From: Dyadobacter sp.
GTDB taxonomy: Bacteria; Bacteroidota; Bacteroidia; Cytophagales; Spirosomataceae
Reading direction: 5' to 3'
Assembly: GCF_017744695.1 (NCBI RefSeq)
Contig: NZ_JAGIAS010000002.1
Location: forward strand, 868,001 to 932,000
DNA length: 64,000 nt
The first letter of the stretch is position 1; each line of letters starts with the position of its first letter. Both the position numbers and the translations under genes were made by a program. The notes below the pieces were generated by a model. The model was not told where the DNA came from. It did not search any database and saw only the letters and a list, made by a program, of their open reading frames with translations. Of the stretch, positions 17,874 through 26,066 are shown piece by piece.

Positions 17874-19586
17874 ATGAAAAGCAAATACCTATTCGGTCTG
17901 ATCGCCAGCGGCACGTTGCTGATCACCACCTCCTGTAACGATTTCCTCGACTACCAGCCGCAAGGACTGCTGTCGTCGGAGAACATCAAATCGGCCTCCG
18001 CGGCGGAATCGCTCGTGACGGCGGCTTATGCCGGCATCGGCAACGACGAAATGATCGGCCCCATGACGAGCATGTGGGTGTACGGCAGCGTACGCTCGGA
18101 TGATGCCTACAAGGGCGGCGGCGGCGTGTCCGACGTGGCGGAAATCGATTTTTACGAGCACTACAACCTCACCCGTCCCGACTTCGGCTGGATGCACCCG
18201 TACACCTGGGAGAATTTTTACAAAGCCATTTCCCGGGCCAATGCCGCGCTCACGAGCCTCAACGCATTGACTGACGCGGAATTCCCGCTGCGTTCTACCC
18301 GCATTGCCGAAATGCGTTTCCTGCGCGGCCATTCCCATTTTATGCTTAAAATGTTGTTCAAGAATGTGCCTTACATCGACGAAAAACTGTCGAGCGACGA
18401 CATTCTGAAAGAGTCGAACGTGCGGTACAACAACGACGAGCTTTGGAATAAAATCGGGGAAGATTTTCAGTTCGCGGTCGACAACCTGCCGCAGAAGCAG
18501 GCGCAGATCGGCCGGGCCAACAAGCTCTCCGCCTCCGCCTACCTGGCTAAATTGCGCCTTTTCCAGGCCTATGAGCAGGATGCCAACCACAAAGTGACAG
18601 GCATTAACAAAAACCGTTTGCAGGAAGTGGTAACGCTCACCCAGGCTGTAATCGCATCCGGCCAGTATAGCTTGCAACCCGATTTTGCCGAAAATTTTAT
18701 TGCTGAAACGGAGAACGGCCCCGAATCCATTTTCGCGATCCAGTACTCGATCAACGACGGTACTGCTGCGGGCCGCCTCAGCTACGTGACCGGCCTCAAC
18801 TACCCGCATGGTGCGCCGCAGTACGGCTGCTGCGGCTTCCACCAGCCGAGCCAGAACCTGGCCAATGCCTACCGCACCGATGCGAACGGATTACCTTTGT
18901 TCGAGACATTCAATGACAAAAACGTAGATTTCACGACCGAAACCGTCGACCCGCGCGTGGACCATACCATTGGTATCGATGGCCATCCATACAAATACGA
19001 TCCGACCAAGCCATTCAGTAACAGCTGGGTGCGCGACCCGGGCGTGTATGGCTTCTTTCACACCATGAAAGAGCAGCAACTGGCTACCAGTTCGTCGTAT
19101 CATAAGGAAGGACCGTTTATCGGCAGCTCCAAGAATATCGACATTATCCGTTATGACGACGTGCTGCTGATGCAGGCGGAGGCCTATATCGAACTCGGAC
19201 AGCATGCGCTGGCATTGCCGCTCATTAACCAGATCCGCAAACGCGCCGCGGCGAGCACCGGACGGTTAAAAAAGACGGACGGCACCATGCCTTCGAAGTA
19301 CAATATCAAGGAATATTCCGCTTCCGGCTGGACGCAGGATTATGCCAGAAAGGCGCTTCGCTGGGAAAGAAGGCTCGAATTTGCGACCGAAAGTCCACGT
19401 TTCTTCGATCTCGTTCGCTGGGGCATTGCCGAGCAGACACTGAATGCGTATCTTGAAAAAGAGAAAGTAAGAAGGCCATTCCTCGCGACAGCGAAATTCA
19501 CTGCGGGAAGAGATGAATACCTGCCCATTCCGCAGCGGGAGATCAGCTTTACGAAAGGGCTTTATGTGCAGAATCCGGGGTATTGA
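17874..19586 (+). CDS. SusD/RagB family surface glycan-binding lipoprotein (fructan locus)
   Basis: 570 residues. The lipoprotein signal has its lipobox cysteine at Cys21 (ITTSC), and DFLDYQPQG follows, as in most SusD proteins. The body is the helical TPR-like SusD fold. The C-terminal SusD region carries LRWERRLEFATESPRFFDLVRWG and ends in EYLPIPQREI..QNPGY, both hallmark segments. It caps the SusC barrel on the cell surface and selects the glycan. The gene follows SusC by 21 bases and is separated from the GH32 gene by 137 bases that contain a long perfect hairpin. Confidence 0.95.
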   Translation: MKSKYLFGLIASGTLLITTSCNDFLDYQPQGLLSSENIKSASAAESLVTAAYAGIGNDEMIGPMTSMWVYGSVRSDDAYKGGGGVSDVAEIDFYEHYNLTRPDFGWMHPYTWENFYKAISRANAALTSLNALTDAEFPLRSTRIAEMRFLRGHSHFMLKMLFKNVPYIDEKLSSDDILKESNVRYNNDELWNKIGEDFQFAVDNLPQKQAQIGRANKLSASAYLAKLRLFQAYEQDANHKVTGINKNRLQEVVTLTQAVIASGQYSLQPDFAENFIAETENGPESIFAIQYSINDGTAAGRLSYVTGLNYPHGAPQYGCCGFHQPSQNLANAYRTDANGLPLFETFNDKNVDFTTETVDPRVDHTIGIDGHPYKYDPTKPFSNSWVRDPGVYGFFHTMKEQQLATSSSYHKEGPFIGSSKNIDIIRYDDVLLMQAEAYIELGQHALALPLINQIRKRAAASTGRLKKTDGTMPSKYNIKEYSASGWTQDYARKALRWERRLEFATESPRFFDLVRWGIAEQTLNAYLEKEKVRRPFLATAKFTAGRDEYLPIPQREISFTKGLYVQNPGY

Positions 19587-19630
19587 TTATCGCTTGAAAT
19601 TGCAATTAAACTCAAAAATGACACTTTGCG

Positions 19631-19693
19631 TGTCAGCCTGAGCGGAGTCGAAGGCCGTTGCAGTACCGGCCTTCGACTCCGCTCAGGCTGACA
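19631..19693. repeat. 26-bp perfect inverted repeat between susD-like and GH32 genes
   Basis: Arms 19631-19656 and 19668-19693 are perfect reverse complements (core GCCTGAGCGGAGTCGAAGG) around an 11-base loop. A degenerate relative lies at 24070-24144, just beyond the end of the locus. As RNA it would form a very stable stem within the operon transcript, which could lower downstream GH32 expression or protect upstream mRNA. It lacks a T-run and so is not a classical terminator. Elements with this core are widespread in Bacteroidota genomes by my recollection. Confidence 0.85.
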
Positions 19694-19723
19694 ACTAAAA
19701 CGTGATTGACAAATTCAAAAAAT

Positions 19724-21226
19724 ATGAAAAAACTAATCATACTATCAGCACTACTCGCTGCCCATTTCGTCAACGCTCAGGACACCCCTGAAAAATACCG
19801 CCCGCGGTTCCATTTCTCGCCGAAGGCACACTGGATGAACGACCCGAATGGGATGGTGTTTCACAACGGCACCTACCATTTGTTCTACCAGTACTACCCG
19901 GAAGCGAAAATCTGGGGCCCGATGCACTGGGGCCACGCCACGAGCAAGGATATGCTGCATTGGAAAGAACAGCCCATTGCGCTTTACCCCGACAGCCTCG
20001 GCTACATTTTCTCGGGCAGTGCAGTCGTGGATGTGAACAACACCTCCGGCTTTGGTAAAGACGGCAAAGCACCGCTGGTGGCGATCTTTACGCACCATAA
20101 CCCGGTGCTGGAAAAGCAGAAAACCGGTAAGCACGAGTACCAGAGCATTGCTTACAGCCTCGACGACGGAGTTACCTGGACCAAATACAGCGGTAACCCG
20201 GTGGTCCCGAACCCCGGCATTACCGATTTCCGCGATCCGAAAGTGCGCTGGTACGAACCGCAGAAAAAGTGGATTATGACGCTCGCCACCAAAGACCGCA
20301 TTACCTTCTACTCCTCCCCCGACCTTAAAAGCTGGTCGAAAGAGAGCGAGTTCGGTGCGGACGCCGGCGCACACGGGGGCGTGTGGGAATGCCCGGACCT
20401 GCTCCCGCTCACGCACGATGGCAAGCAGGTGTGGGTGCTGATCGTCAATATCAATCCGGGCGGTCCGAACAAAGGCTCGGCAGGGCAGTATTTCCTCGGC
20501 GATTTCGACGGCAAGACATTCACTGCCTATTCCAAGGGAACCAAATGGCTCGACTGGGGCGCCGATAATTATGCCGCAGTGACTTTCTCCAATACCGGCA
20601 ACCGTACCTTGCTGATGGGCTGGATGAGTAACTGGCAATACGCCAACCAGGTCCCGACCGACCCCTGGCGCAGCGCCAACACCATTTCCCGCGAGCTGGG
20701 CCTGAAAGCCGTGGACAAAGAGCTCTATCTGACATCCGTACCGGCCAAAGAACTGGACGGTATTAAAGCAGAAGGTTATTCCAAAAAGAACCTGACCGTA
20801 AAAGCACCCGTAGACCTGGCTCCTAAGGGCAGTAATGCATCGGGCCTGTTCCGGCTCGACCTCAAAACGGCAGCCGCCAGCGATTTCGAACTGGTACTAT
20901 CCAACAAGACAGGGAATGAGCTCCTGATTGGCTACGATAAGGCGGCCAACCAGTATTATATCGACCGCTCCAAATCGGGCAAGATCGATTTCGAGGCTGG
21001 TTTCGGGCAGAAGCATACCGCTCCGAGGTTGTCCAAAGACGGAAAAATTGCCTTGACGCTCGTCGCCGACGTGGCATCCGTCGAGCTATTTGCCGATGGA
21101 GGTTTGACCGTCATGACGGATATTTTCTTCGCCGACACACCGCTTTCGGAACTGAGTATCAAATCGATAAAAGGCATTCAGATAGAGGAAGTACAGTACA
21201 ATGCATTGAAGCCCTCGATCGAGTAG
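19724..21226 (+). CDS. Glycoside hydrolase family 32 (fructan beta-fructosidase / levanase-like)
   Basis: About 500 residues from ATG 19724; a TTG at 19706 is in frame but less likely. Residues 1-19 form a signal peptide ending VNAQ. The five-bladed GH32 propeller shows the nucleophile Asp40 in WMNDPNG, the transition-state stabiliser Asp171 in FRDPK, and the acid/base Glu222 in VWECPDL. The C-terminal beta-sandwich (about 345-500) ends in VELFADGGLTVMTDIFF, typical of the family. It hydrolyses beta-linked fructose from levan, inulin or sucrose in the periplasm or at the surface; linkage preference cannot be read from sequence. No lipobox is seen. Confidence 0.94.
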   Translation: MKKLIILSALLAAHFVNAQDTPEKYRPRFHFSPKAHWMNDPNGMVFHNGTYHLFYQYYPEAKIWGPMHWGHATSKDMLHWKEQPIALYPDSLGYIFSGSAVVDVNNTSGFGKDGKAPLVAIFTHHNPVLEKQKTGKHEYQSIAYSLDDGVTWTKYSGNPVVPNPGITDFRDPKVRWYEPQKKWIMTLATKDRITFYSSPDLKSWSKESEFGADAGAHGGVWECPDLLPLTHDGKQVWVLIVNINPGGPNKGSAGQYFLGDFDGKTFTAYSKGTKWLDWGADNYAAVTFSNTGNRTLLMGWMSNWQYANQVPTDPWRSANTISRELGLKAVDKELYLTSVPAKELDGIKAEGYSKKNLTVKAPVDLAPKGSNASGLFRLDLKTAAASDFELVLSNKTGNELLIGYDKAANQYYIDRSKSGKIDFEAGFGQKHTAPRLSKDGKIALTLVADVASVELFADGGLTVMTDIFFADTPLSELSIKSIKGIQIEEVQYNALKPSIE

Positions 21227-21237
21227 CCACCAGGCAG

Positions 21238-21279
21238 AAAATAGAGCTGCCGTGGTGTTACGCCCGGCAGCTCTATTTT
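21238..21279 (+). terminator. Intrinsic terminator after GH32
   Basis: A perfect 15-bp inverted repeat (AAAATAGAGCTGCCG and its complement) encloses a 12-base loop, and TTTTG follows on the plus strand. The A-run on the other side means it could work in both directions. It separates the transport/enzyme operon from the sensor gene. Confidence 0.75.
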
Positions 21280-21283
21280 GTAT

Positions 21284-21291
21284 TATATTTG
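21284..21291 (+). promoter_or_regulatory. Candidate -7 promoter element of the fructan sensor
   Basis: TATATTTG is an exact TAnnTTTG match immediately after the GH32 terminator and 16 bases before the sensor start codon. It implies separate, near-leaderless transcription of the sensor. The identical octamer lies ahead of the other full-length hybrid sensor (58558-58565). Confidence 0.45.
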
Positions 21292-21307
21292 AAATACAAT
21301 TTATCCT

Positions 21308-24028
21308 ATGAGATTCGCGCTGATCGCTTTCCTGTTGCTGACGTTGTTTGCAGGCTGTGCCGAAAAACAGGGAGACGAGTATGTCATCGGGTTTTCCCAA
21401 TGCACCGGCGACGACGAGTGGCGACGTGCCATGCTCGACGGGATGCAGCGCGAACTCGCATTTCACAACAACACCAAGCTGATTTTCAGGGATGCGCATG
21501 CCAACAGCGCTGTGCAGGTGAAGCAGATCGAAGCATTGCTCCAAAGCGGTATTCAACTGCTGATCGTATCACCCAACGAGTCGGACCCGCTCACGCCGGT
21601 GATTGAAAAAGCTTACAAAAAAGGCATTCCGGTGGTGGTGGTCGACAGGCGCACTTCTTCGCCCTATTACACCGCCTATGTTGGCGGGGACAATTACCAG
21701 GTGGGCAAAACCGTAGGCGAATATGCCGCTACTTTGCTGGGCGGCAAGGGTAAAATGATCGAGGTCACCGGTCTGCCCCGCTCCTCGCCCGCCTCCGACC
21801 GCCACCGTGGCCTCGTGGACGCGCTCGCGACCCGGCCAGGCATTCAGCGTGTAGCTACCCTGAATGGGCAGTGGGAGAAGGATATCGCTAAAAAAGAACT
21901 GCGCAAGGCCCTCCCGCACTTCCCGGATCTCGACCTCATTTTCGCCCAGAACGAAGTCATGGCCATGGGCGCGCGGGAGGTTTGCAATGAAATTTTTCCC
22001 GAGCGCAAGATCCGCGTGATCGGCGTCGACGGCCTTCCGGGGCAGTTCGGGGATATCCAGATGGTGTACGACGGCCACATTACCGCGACGGCATTATACC
22101 CGACCGGCGGCGAGGAAGCGGCCCGGGTAGCCATGAATATCCTTCAAAAACAGCCCTACCAGAAGGAAAACCTGCTGCAAACCGCTATCATCGACTCGTC
22201 GAATGTGCGGATGATCAAAATGCAGACCGACAAGATGATCTCCCAGCAGAACGACATCGAGCGCCAGCAGGCGCGCATCGACGAGCAGCTGGAAATCTAC
22301 CAAACCCAGCGTGGGCTGCTCTATGTCATGACCGGCCTGTTCATCGTTTCGATCATACTTGGCTCGGTCGCATTGTATTCGCTGATCGAAAACAAAAAGA
22401 TCAACAAAGAACTGAATTCCAAAAACACGGAAATCCTGATCCAGCGCAACCGCATTCAGGACATCGCCGAAAAAGCGCAGGAAGCGACGGAGTCCAAATT
22501 CAGATTTTTCACCAATATTTCCCACGAATTCAGGACACCGCTGACGCTGATCCTCGCGCCGGTAGAAGAGTTGCTGAGACAGAAAAACGAGAGTCCGGCG
22601 GTCAAAAAGAACCTTTCCCTGGTTCAGAAGAATGCAAGGCGGCTGCTCTGGCTGGTGAACCAGCTGATGGATTTCCGCAAGATCGAAAGCGGCAAGATCC
22701 GTTTGCAGGTCGCCGAAAACGATATTGTGGCGTTCATCAGCGAGCTGATGCTGCCTTTCGAACAGGTAGCCAAAAAGCGAAGGATCGATTTCCGGCTGAT
22801 CACCACACTCAGTCGGTTGAACGTCTGGTTCGACCGCGATATGATGGATAAAGTGTTGTTCAACCTGCTTTCGAACGCATTCAAGTTTACCGCTGATTGG
22901 GGGCATATTTACATTCATATTACCCACTCAGCCAATGAAGTGATCATCCAGGTACAGGATAACGGCTCGGGACTCAGCGAGGCCGATATGGCGGGCGCAT
23001 TTGAAATGTTTTACCAGGGGAAAAATTCTATTAAAGGTACGGGCCTCGGTTTGCCGCTTTCCCGGGAGTTTGTGGAATTGCACCAGGGTACCATCACCGC
23101 CGATGGCAAAAAAGGGGAAGGCGCCATTTTCACTGTAACATTACCGCTCGGGAACGCGCATTTCCAGCCGGAGGACATTGCCGATCCTGCTGCCGGTACC
23201 ATCGAAAAATCGGTCGCCTGGACGGACACCACCATTGAAATGCCCGCGCAAGGCGAAGCTACGGAACGCAAAGATCTTCCTACAGTGGTGTTGATCGAGG
23301 ATAATGAAGATTTACTCGCCTTCATGACGGGTCTTTTGCAAAACCAGTACGAGATCATCACCGCTACCGACGGTAAAGCCGGGCTCGACCAATGCTTCGA
23401 CACCGTGCCCGACCTGGTTCTCTGTGACGTGATGCTACCCGGCATGGATGGTCTGCAAATCACCTCCACCCTCAAAGCCGACATGCGCACCTCGCACATC
23501 CCGGTGATCCTGCTCACGGCCAAAAATACACCCGAACAGCAGGTCGAGGGCATGCAGGCCCGGGCCGACATGTATATGACCAAGCCTTTCAGCCCTCAAT
23601 TTTTACAGGAAAGCATGCGCAGCCTGTTGACTAACAGACAATTGCTGCAATCCACACAAGTTGGCCGGAATATCGGCGACACCGAAACCGGATTGTCGCG
23701 CCTGGACAAGAAGTTTGTCAACGAGCTCCGCGCGCTCATCGTTTCGCGCCTCGACGACCCTACCCTCACGGTAGAATCCATCGGCAGGGAAATGGGCCTG
23801 TCGCGGGTGCAACTCTTCCGCAAAACCAAAGCGCTGCTCGGCGGCGGCACCAACGACCTCATCCTGAATCTCCGCCTCGAAAAAGCCTGCACACTGCTCC
23901 GCAACCCCGATCTCACCGTCGCAGAAATCGCCGACCAGACCGGATTTACCTCGCAGAGCTATTTTTCGACAGTTTTCAAAACCCGCTTCGGGGTGTCGCC
24001 AAAGGATTGGCGGCTGGTGAAGAGCTGA
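21308..24028 (+). CDS. Hybrid two-component sensor with fused periplasmic sugar-binding domain (BT1754-like)
   Basis: 906 residues. In order: N-terminal hydrophobic segment with a lipobox-like LFAGC (Cys17); a LacI/ribose-type periplasmic binding domain (about 24-320, with YVIGFSQCTGDDEWR, SPNESDPL, VVVDRR and GVDGLPGQ); a transmembrane helix (about 337-360); a histidine kinase with His406 in ISHEFRTP; an ATPase domain with GTGLGLPLSREF; a receiver with Asp707 in LCDVMLPGMDG; and an AraC DNA-binding domain. The architecture matches the Bacteroides thetaiotaomicron fructose sensor BT1754 rather than propeller-type HTCS, so it probably senses free fructose and activates the locus upstream. The lipobox in a protein that also has a membrane helix is unusual. 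Confidence 0.92.
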   Translation: MRFALIAFLLLTLFAGCAEKQGDEYVIGFSQCTGDDEWRRAMLDGMQRELAFHNNTKLIFRDAHANSAVQVKQIEALLQSGIQLLIVSPNESDPLTPVIEKAYKKGIPVVVVDRRTSSPYYTAYVGGDNYQVGKTVGEYAATLLGGKGKMIEVTGLPRSSPASDRHRGLVDALATRPGIQRVATLNGQWEKDIAKKELRKALPHFPDLDLIFAQNEVMAMGAREVCNEIFPERKIRVIGVDGLPGQFGDIQMVYDGHITATALYPTGGEEAARVAMNILQKQPYQKENLLQTAIIDSSNVRMIKMQTDKMISQQNDIERQQARIDEQLEIYQTQRGLLYVMTGLFIVSIILGSVALYSLIENKKINKELNSKNTEILIQRNRIQDIAEKAQEATESKFRFFTNISHEFRTPLTLILAPVEELLRQKNESPAVKKNLSLVQKNARRLLWLVNQLMDFRKIESGKIRLQVAENDIVAFISELMLPFEQVAKKRRIDFRLITTLSRLNVWFDRDMMDKVLFNLLSNAFKFTADWGHIYIHITHSANEVIIQVQDNGSGLSEADMAGAFEMFYQGKNSIKGTGLGLPLSREFVELHQGTITADGKKGEGAIFTVTLPLGNAHFQPEDIADPAAGTIEKSVAWTDTTIEMPAQGEATERKDLPTVVLIEDNEDLLAFMTGLLQNQYEIITATDGKAGLDQCFDTVPDLVLCDVMLPGMDGLQITSTLKADMRTSHIPVILLTAKNTPEQQVEGMQARADMYMTKPFSPQFLQESMRSLLTNRQLLQSTQVGRNIGDTETGLSRLDKKFVNELRALIVSRLDDPTLTVESIGREMGLSRVQLFRKTKALLGGGTNDLILNLRLEKACTLLRNPDLTVAEIADQTGFTSQSYFSTVFKTRFGVSPKDWRLVKS

Positions 24029-24069
24029 GAAAAATTAGGAAAGACTCAAAAAAACGCAGAATCTGACCG

Positions 24070-24144
24070 TTGTCAACCTGAGCGGACGGGGCCGCCCGGC
24101 GGTCGAAGGCCAGTATCGCGACGGCCTTCGACTCAGGCTGACAA
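24070..24144. repeat. Degenerate copy of the GCCTGAG...TCGAAGG inverted repeat
   Basis: The left arm is split into 24070-24082 and 24103-24111 by a 20-base GC-rich stretch. The right arm is continuous at 24123-24144 and lacks the CTCCG found in the intact copy at 19668-19693. The pairing outside the insert is retained apart from a few mismatches. It lies between two convergent genes and may serve as a shared transcript end. The rest of the 24029-24187 gap shows nothing else. Confidence 0.7.
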
Positions 24145-24187
24145 TAGGTCAGATTTGCGCTTTTTGTTTAACTTCTATCGTAACCAT

Positions 24188-26041
24188 TTACAACCCCTTC
24201 ACCGGGATCTCGGTCAATGGCGGCACATTGTTCTGAAACCCGTTGTATCCTTTGTTCTGGTTGATCCGCCCCTGGGTGTTCCCATCGATCGCCGGTTGCG
24301 GGACAGGCCAAAGCACGTGGTATGGGCTCATGGTGTATTCGTCGGCGTGGCGCGTTTTAACACCTTTGTTATAGAAATCACTTTTCTCCATGACGCGGTC
24401 ATAGAAATAGTTGCTCTCCGAGAAGGTCTCCATATGATAGGTTTTGCCGTTTGGTGCAGGCTTACCGGTCATGGCGAAAATATATGCGACCCGGGTCAGC
24501 TCCGTCTTGCGCGGTTCTTCGAAATACAACTCCCGTGCACGCTCGTCGAGCACGGTACCGATGTTTACGTCCGCAGGTTTATAAGGATCGCAGTTGGCGC
24601 GGGTTCGCACCGCATTGATATCCTTTGCCGCATTCACCATATCACCTTTCCACGCGTAAGCCTCTGCGCGGAGCAGATAAGTTTCAGCCAAACGGAACAC
24701 GTACCAGTCGGTGTTACCACCATTTGGCTGTACTTTCAATGGGTCCTCGATGTACAGTTTGTAATTCGGCCAGTCGAACCAGCAACGGATCGTGTCGATC
24801 GTCAGGATAGCGCCGGCATCATTCCTGAATTGCAGGTGTTTGCCGTAATAAGGATCTTTGACTTTGGGGTCAAGTAATCCGGGGTTATTGTAAAGAATAT
24901 CCTCCATGCGGGTCCAGTTGCCGGGCGCGTGACGCAGGTCCTTTTTGTCATCCCAAACGCCTTCCTGCGAGTAGTAGGTCGGGCGTACGCGGCCGATGCC
25001 ACGGCCCAGGGAAGTCACCTGATCGATCTCAATTTTCGCCACATCGCTGGTCCCGCGGTTTCCGGCCGGTGTAGTAATGTTGTTATGCCAGAACGGAACC
25101 GTGTTACGCATCAGCTGAATGCCGCCATCGATGTTCCCGTCGATGCTCACGCGGTCGATCACCATCATCAGGCCTTCCGTATTGGCACCGATCGACTTGT
25201 TGGCCGGGCGGTGCAAGTCCCAGATCACATTGCGATCAGGATTATTGACGTCGACGCCGAAGCGGGACGTCATGAGTTTATGTGTACCGCCATCGATCAC
25301 ATTGCTGGCCGATTTGATGGCATCATCGAACAAACCAAGAGCGAGGTTTACTTTGGTCAGCAAATGGCTCACCGAACCTTTATTAACTGTTCCCTTGTCT
25401 GTAACAGCAGGCACCCATTGTTCCGCAAATTCGAGGTCTTCCTTCATTTTTTTCAGGATGACTTCACGCTTAGTCGATTGAAAATCCAGTTTCGGGCCAA
25501 CGATCTCGTCCAGGATCAATGGAACGTCCCCGAATTGCTGCGTAAGCCGGTAATACCGGGCCGCACGATGGAAGTAAGCAGCGCCAAGCAATGCATTTTT
25601 CTCGGCATCGTCTTTATAGTTGGTAGGCTGATTGATCCTTGAAATCACCACATTGGCATATTTCACCCCTTTAAAACCTTCACTCCAGTACCAGCCTATC
25701 TTGTTATAGTCGCCGCTGTTAAGCTGGGCATCCGGCGTAATCAACAGGTTCAGGTTCTGTGCCGGCCCCGACTTGTCTGTGGTACCTTCCACCGCGATAT
25801 CGGAGAAGATCGACTCGGTGACCATCGGCGGCGCGTCGCCATACCATTCGAGGCGCATGTTCCTTTCGCAGGCCACGATCGCAGCGCGCAAGCCTCCCAC
25901 GTCATTGAACGTTTCGTCCGGGTTGTAGAACGATAATGGTTCCGGCGCCAGCCAGCCATCTTTGCAACTCACGACCGTCATTCCCATCAACACACAGGAA
26001 ATGGTCAGAACTCTCTTTGACTTTTGATATAGGATATTCAT
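24188..26041 (-). CDS. SusD/RagB family lipoprotein (enzyme-less pair)
   Basis: 617 residues. The lipoprotein signal has its cysteine at Cys26 (TVVSC), followed by the SusD N-terminal EPLSFYNPDETF pattern. The helical repeats include YFHRAARYYRLTQQFGDVPL, the usual SusD TPR motif, and RLAETYLLRAEAYAWKGD and ELYFEEPRKTELTRVAYIF mark the C-terminal region. It should bind an unknown glycan or other polymer at the surface together with the SusC encoded immediately upstream on the same strand (25-base gap). No hydrolase, transporter or sensor accompanies the pair, so the substrate cannot be inferred. Confidence 0.92.
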   Translation of the reverse strand: MNILYQKSKRVLTISCVLMGMTVVSCKDGWLAPEPLSFYNPDETFNDVGGLRAAIVACERNMRLEWYGDAPPMVTESIFSDIAVEGTTDKSGPAQNLNLLITPDAQLNSGDYNKIGWYWSEGFKGVKYANVVISRINQPTNYKDDAEKNALLGAAYFHRAARYYRLTQQFGDVPLILDEIVGPKLDFQSTKREVILKKMKEDLEFAEQWVPAVTDKGTVNKGSVSHLLTKVNLALGLFDDAIKSASNVIDGGTHKLMTSRFGVDVNNPDRNVIWDLHRPANKSIGANTEGLMMVIDRVSIDGNIDGGIQLMRNTVPFWHNNITTPAGNRGTSDVAKIEIDQVTSLGRGIGRVRPTYYSQEGVWDDKKDLRHAPGNWTRMEDILYNNPGLLDPKVKDPYYGKHLQFRNDAGAILTIDTIRCWFDWPNYKLYIEDPLKVQPNGGNTDWYVFRLAETYLLRAEAYAWKGDMVNAAKDINAVRTRANCDPYKPADVNIGTVLDERARELYFEEPRKTELTRVAYIFAMTGKPAPNGKTYHMETFSESNYFYDRVMEKSDFYNKGVKTRHADEYTMSPYHVLWPVPQPAIDGNTQGRINQNKGYNGFQNNVPPLTEIPVKGL

Positions 26042-26066
26042 TTTGACTCAATTGGAATAATGGATA

